Made by a program: the position numbers and the translations under genes | Shown here: one piece after another, positions 22,908 through 27,113 of the stretch | How the letters are laid out: each line of letters starts with the position of its first letter | Position numbering within the stretch: the stretch's first letter is position 1 | DNA from: Didymodactylos carnosus | Taxonomy: Eukaryota > Rotifera > Eurotatoria > Philodinida > Philodinidae | Direction of reading: 5' to 3' | DNA: 27,113 nt | Assembly (NCBI GenBank): GCA_905250885.1 | Contig: CAJNOQ010001981.1 | Location: 1-27,113, forward strand | The notes under the pieces: model-generated | Database searches by the model: none | The model's input: only the letters and a program-made list of their open reading frames with translations | Told to the model about the DNA's origin: nothing

Positions 22908-24000
22908 GTAAGTTCTGAAATTCTGGAAAAAGAAAATATAATAAACTTTGTTCGATACTACTATAAAGATAATATTAAAAAGTCGTACTATTAGAGCAAA
23001 TTTCGAAGAAACTTTTTTTTAGTTGAAATTATTGACACCTGTTGATATCTTTTATCGTTTTTCAGATGAGTAAGGTAGCACATAACAGTATCGATGAGAG
23101 AGAGAGAGAGAGAGAGGAAGAGAGATGTGCTCTAGAACAGTTTAGATATATTCATTTCTAAATAAAGATTAATAGATATCAATGGAAAGCTATTATTTCC
23201 AATTTTACTTACATAATGAGCTTTTGAGTAAATATTCTTTCATAAAACATGTCTTAAGGATTTAAAACAAGTTTTTATTTTCGAAAAATAATTTCTGATT
23301 AGCATGATTAGAAAAAAATATGCTTTTTTAAATGCTTTGCTTAATATAGAAAATTATCTCACTCGTACATATGTCGAGCTAGTGAATATGTCTTACAGTC
23401 TCTCGTTGGTTCATTCATCGATGTCAATTTTCTCTAACACATAATGATATTTTTTCTCTAAATGATAACATATTTATTAAATGAGAATGAGAAAAGAACC
23501 TCTCCACCACAGTAATAGTTGTTATTTTCTTCTTTTTTTTTTTACATCGACAAAATTAGAATAATCAAAACAAAAAAAATGAGAAAAAAAAAGAAAACGT
23601 TTTGGAAACCAAAAACATGTCTCCTTTCTCTCTGTCTCACTCTCTCTCTTTCTTTTTCTCTTATATATGCACAAATCATGATAATGTGTTCGTTTTATTC
23701 TCTTATATCCTGACACTATATTATCACACACGATAAGAAGAAAAGAATGCTCTTTTTTTGTCTTAACATAAAAACATTTGATATTCTATGCACATACGCT
23801 CTGTTTTTTTCCTCCTCATTATCTCTATAGACAATCATCATCCTATAATAGTTTCTTCTTTTTTTTTTTTTTTTTTGAAAAATATTTTTCTTTTTCTGTT
23901 TTTTTCTATTACAAAATATACTTTATAAATATTTATTGAATAATAATAATAATAATAATAACAACAACAACAACTACTTCACTCTTTTCCCTTTCTTTAG
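22908..24000 (+). other. Intron before the neurexin terminal exon; several microsatellites
   Basis: GTAAGTT donor at 22908; the acceptor CCCTTTCTTTAG ends at 24000. The 1093-nt intron holds a (GA)n run (about 23095-23116), poly-T tracts (about 23858-23876), (AAT)n (about 23939-23961) and (AAC)n (about 23961-23975). The overlapping frames at 23519-23731 arise from T- and CT-rich low-complexity DNA. Confidence 0.6.
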
Positions 24001-24623
24001 ACGAACGATCCATATTCTATTTTCACTTTTCAACAGTAACACAAAAGTCGGATGATAATAATAATTTCGGAAAAAACACAAATAAATCATATTTAACTTA
24101 TTGTACTCAAGAGAAAGACTTTTCTCAAGTATTTCCATCATTTTCGTTGTCATCTTCTCATGGACAAATTCTATTCAGTTATCCAAATGTTCAATTATTT
24201 CAATCGTTAATAAAACCAACAATAAACAATGATAGAACAATAGAATTGACTACTTTTAATATGACATTGAACGATAAAAATGAATTATCCTCGGCAACAT
24301 CCTTAACTAAAATAGTTGCCACCACTATTGCTACATCATTTTTTACAAATCAAACAGTTTTAAACTCAATTCAACGTGCAAATATTGGTCTTATTATTGG
24401 AATAGTTAGTGTTTGTGTTCTTTTACTATGTCTATTTATTTATGCTATATGTAAATATCGTAATCGAGATGAAGGTTCATATAAAATAGATGAAAGTAAA
24501 AACTTTGGAACATATTTAGTGGTAAATGGAGAAAATGATGAAAACAAATCAAATGGACATAAACATAAACAGACATCAAATGATAAAACGAAAACTGTTG
24601 AAACACGAGAATGGTATGTTTAA
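24001..24623 (+). CDS. NRXN: Neurexin C-terminal exon: stalk, transmembrane helix, cytoplasmic tail
   Basis: Neurexins are presynaptic adhesion receptors that bind neuroligins and other partners and recruit scaffolds through a C-terminal PDZ ligand. After the acceptor at 24000 the frame gives about 207 residues: a Ser/Thr/Asn-rich juxtamembrane stalk with potential N-glycosylation sites (FNMTLND, FTNQTVL), a single transmembrane helix at about 24384-24452 (IGLIIGIVSVCVLLLCLFIY), then a 56-residue tail. The tail begins KYRNRDEGSYKIDESKNF, almost identical to the KYRNRDEGSY...DESRN(Y/F) juxtamembrane block of animal neurexins, which binds band 4.1-type proteins in known members. It ends REWYV, matching the neurexin class II PDZ ligand (usually EYYV) with Trp in place of the first Tyr. 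The ectodomain (LNS and EGF repeats) is not seen, so this is the 3' end of a larger gene. Confidence 0.88.
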
Positions 24624-24805
24624 AAACATTTTTTTGTTTACTATTTATCAAAAAATAGTCTAAAATTCAATTGATTTTCTTTCTAAATATTGTTAATTTA
24701 AAATATGTTTCAATTCTTTCATACACTTTTTACTATCGGAGAGAATGACTTTATTTCTAAGAATGTACATCTCAATATTAATCAGATGTGTCTTGTAAAG
24801 TGTAG

Positions 24806-24811
24806 AATAAA
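24806..24811 (+). terminator. Polyadenylation signal AATAAA of the neurexin gene
   Basis: AATAAA lies 183 nt after the neurexin stop codon. It is the first good hexamer on the plus strand, and no competing gene intervenes. Confidence 0.5.
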
Positions 24812-24999
24812 CTTCTGAGACCGTTGTGTCAAATTCAGTATGAATTCAAAAACATAAAGAATAATGTCATCGATAACTGAACGAGAGATACGCATCATAT
24901 TCCAGCAGGTTCATTTGTACACAGTTGAGATGACCAAAATATTTTAGAAGCAAGTGTACACGTAACAGTTTTATTCAGGCATGTATCGGCTTCGATTTT

Positions 25000-25465
25000 T
25001 AAGCGATTAACCAAAGCTGATCCTAATCGATGAACGGATATAACAAAAAGCTTTTTTATTTGCTCATGTTCTTGAAAATCTATTCGAAGTAGTATGAAGG
25101 AAACATCTAGGAATGTTTATTCTAGAGAAGAAAATGTTCATCGTTGTTGTACGATAGTCATCTTTTGTACTTGACATTTTTTCATAAAGAAAAGTTATTT
25201 CAAATAATGTGAAATTTTCACAATAGAAAAAATTAGAAATCTTCAAAATAACTTATTTTCCTTAAAAAAATTTTTTTCATGAGAAATATTAAGTGCAAAA
25301 AATGATCATTATACAACAAGGATGAATATTTTCTTCTCTAAAATAAACATTTTCAGATGTTTCCTTCATACTACTTCAAATTGGTTTTCAAGAACATGTG
25401 TAAATAAAAAAGTTCTTTTTTTTGTTATTGATTATGATCGGTTATCGATTAACCGAAACTGTTGC
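25000..25465. mobile_element. Large imperfect foldback element
   Basis: The left arm (about 25000-25200) and right arm (about 25255-25465) are inverted copies with perhaps 80% identity. Frames on opposite strands encode almost the same peptide (MNIFFSRINIPRCFLHTTSN on minus at about 25135 and MNIFFSKINIFRCFLHTTSN on plus from 25322), which shows the relation directly. The outer ends contain ATCGATTAACC-like words. No transposase or clear target duplication is seen. The peptides are by-products. Confidence 0.55.
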
Positions 25466-26490
25466 ATGTCTAGTTTTATTCATTCTCCTTCTATTGAGAG
25501 CAAGTAACGAGTTATCGATCATAAATATTTGAATATTCAATGTAAAATTGAATAAAATTTTATAAAATATATTTCTGACGATTATTTCTCTACTTTTAAA
25601 TTGCTTACGTTATTAAAACTTATTTATTTTGCCTTAGAAATCGTCTGCTAGGATGTGTGTACATAGTTACTTTTTCTGTTCTGTTTTTGATCGATGTTGA
25701 TTTTTTTTTCTTTAAGACTTTAGATATAGTTTGTGTGTGTTTGTATGTGTGTGACGGTTCTTCAACGGCTCTAGGAGCTAGATCAAATATTTTTTGTTTT
25801 TCTTTCTGTAATATATTTTTTCATGTAATTTGGATAGATTTGATCGATAGAATTGATTTAATCAGAAAACGTTTTGCTAATATTTTTAATAGTTTCTCTC
25901 TAATACTACTTTTCCTAATTTTCTCTTTTAAAAAAAATTAATCGGATTAGTTTGTTACGATTGAAAAATAATAATAAAAATATTCTGCTATGAACAAATC
26001 AAGACGGTATATTTATTCTCTAAAATAAATCACGACTTTCCAGCGAAAACGAACGTCCATTCTAAGTTTTCATTCTCTCAATAACGAAACATAATATTTT
26101 GACTACGCCGATACATAGTATGACGTATGCCTTTCATTTGAGGTAAGTTCTCAGTCTTTTTTCAACTTTCTTCATAGATTCTTCAACAACTTTTCAGATA
26201 TATTCGTTTTTAGAATAATCAAAACTATCTCTACCATTCTTTTTTCTTGTTTATTTATTCATTGAGCGACTAGATGAAGAAATTGTGACGATTGCATTTA
26301 AAAGAGCAAATCTTTGGCAACATTTTAAACAAAGTGTTTAAAAATAATGGAGTCTACTATTTAAATATTATTTTTAAAGTTCTACTCATTGAAAGTGGAA
26401 AAAATGAATATTTTCCATCTAAAATTGAGCAAATAGGAAAACTTAATGCAGTGTGATAAAAAAAGATAAGAAAAGTACTACACAAAATAT
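25466..26490. other. No gene seen
   Basis: Very AT-rich sequence. The 94-codon plus frame (25657-25941) is dominated by Phe, Ile and Leu from T-rich DNA, with no domain, and I treat it as chance. Confidence 0.35.
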
Positions 26491-26666
26491 CATGTTTTCT
26501 ATAGGACTTCGATCGTTACCGTGTGATATTACCTGAGAAATATATTTAAACGAGTTAAAATCGTATTCGTTTCTACTAAAACTTTAACTTTGTTCATTGA
26601 ACATTGAAGTCCATTGTTGAGAAGATAATATCACTCGATAACGATCGAAGTCCTATAGAAAACATG
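26491..26666. mobile_element. 176-bp element with 41-bp terminal inverted repeats
   Basis: The ends 26491-26531 and 26626-26666 are inverted copies with two mismatches; both start CATGTTTTCTATAGGACTTC. The 94-bp centre is AT-rich and non-coding. No target-site duplication is evident, so the class is unclear. C-rich short repeats begin directly after its right end. Confidence 0.65.
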
Positions 26667-26780
26667 GTACCCCCCGCCCCCCCCATAATAGAAGTCTCCC
26701 CCGTATTAGAAACCCCTCCGTATTAAAAGCCCCCTCTGGAGGAATCGATGTGGAAGGTGTATTAGAAGTCCAAGGGCTTC
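26667..26780. repeat. C-rich short repeats, unit like CCCCCGTATTAGAAG
   Basis: Imperfect units alternate a C-run with (G/C)(T/A)ATTA(G/A)AAG: CCCCCATAATAGAAGTC, CCCCCGTATTAGAAAC, CCCTCCGTATTAAAAGC and a later GTGTATTAGAAGTCC. The minus strand carries several G-runs. It is unlike the AT-rich surroundings; the same words recur at 27015-27113. Confidence 0.6.
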
Positions 26781-27014
26781 TGTTACGTCGGAAAAATAAT
26801 TTGAATTTTTTAAACGACACATTTGATCGACACGCGTTTTTTTTACTTCAGTTGTTCTTGTGTGATGTCGAGTGTAAGAAAAGGAAACGAATAAAATTTA
26901 CATTTTTTATCTCGAAAAAGATTTTTTTCAGATTAATTGAGATTACCGTGATTAGAAAGGCAAGAGCATCGAAATTCAAAATCTCCTTTTTTACTGAAAA
27001 TTTTTGTACGAAAG

Positions 27015-27113
27015 TCGTAATAGTAGCCCCCCCCATAATACAAGCCCTCCCTAAAAATTTTGAACGCTTGGACAGTTTAGAAGCGTTCAAAATTTTTAGG
27101 GAGGGCTTAGAAG
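27015..27113. repeat. C-rich repeat with a perfect 28-bp hairpin at the window edge
   Basis: After a TAGCCCCCCCCATAATACAAG unit, arms 27042-27069 and 27081-27108 are exact inverted copies (outer end AAGCCCTCCC, inner end GAACGCTT) around an 11-nt loop. The window ends in TTAGAAG, the start of another unit, so the array probably continues. Confidence 0.7.

Noticed and set aside
23519-23731. Overlapping frames of 64 and 69 codons on both strands.
   Set aside because: Low-complexity T- and CT-rich intron sequence; the composition alone explains the open frames.
25064-25507. Two 60-codon frames with nearly the same peptide on opposite strands.
   Set aside because: They reflect the arms of a foldback repeat, not two related genes.
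25657-25941. 94-codon plus-strand frame with many hydrophobic residues.
   Set aside because: Phe/Ile/Leu content follows from T-rich DNA; there is no ordered membrane topology and no splice context.
1-27113. tRNA, rRNA, CRISPR arrays, viral or bacterial genes.
   Set aside because: Looked for on both strands by eye (including the tRNA TTCGAAT-type B-box context) and none was supported.

Overview
The window is AT-rich (roughly 70% by eye), with genes split by spliceosomal GT-AG introns. Several introns are very short (about 53-85 nt), homopolymers and microsatellites are common, and foldback repeats are frequent. It is therefore animal nuclear DNA. Two genes belong to animal families: an EFHD/swiprosin EF-hand protein and the C-terminal end of a neurexin. 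Small introns, low GC and many palindromic elements would fit a rotifer such as a bdelloid, but that is an inference; no marker gene proves it.

Layout. (1) About 181-5020, minus strand: a six-exon gene for a protein with an N-terminal C4HC3 (PHD-like) zinc finger, a low-complexity Q/N/S-rich middle and a coiled coil. Reading phase agrees at every junction. Its 1.9-kb first intron holds GC-rich self-complementary repeats and a hairpin. (2) About 5021-12000: mostly non-coding, with a GC-rich repeat block (6180-6545), a GTTATAAC-rich block (9910-10260), small palindromes and one doubtful single-membrane-segment ORF (11057-11248). (3) About 12000-13830: a disturbed locus. A histidine-rich ORF lies on the minus strand (12674-13025), a truncated copy of its C-terminal end lies on the plus strand (13720-13830), and two abutting perfect palindromes (13613-13670 and 13668-13754) lie next to that copy. 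The second palindrome is itself built from the same coding sequence. (4) 14137-15195, minus strand: a complete four-exon EFHD1/2-like gene, the best-supported gene here. (5) About 15196-22689: no convincing gene. It holds a TAAGATT-type degenerate repeat (16090-16360), an imperfect inverted repeat (18330-18506) and a 307-bp near-perfect foldback element (19811-20117). (6) 22690-24623, plus strand: the last exon of a neurexin homologue (transmembrane helix, cytoplasmic tail, C-terminal PDZ ligand) and a probable preceding exon. A polyadenylation signal lies at 24806. (7) 24812-27113: no gene seen. It holds a large imperfect foldback (about 25000-25465), a 176-bp terminal-inverted-repeat element (26491-26666) and C-rich short repeats ending in a perfect hairpin.

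The genes have no obvious shared pathway, and their proximity implies no operon-like link. The most unusual structure is the inverted partial duplication with perfect palindromes at the histidine-rich locus.
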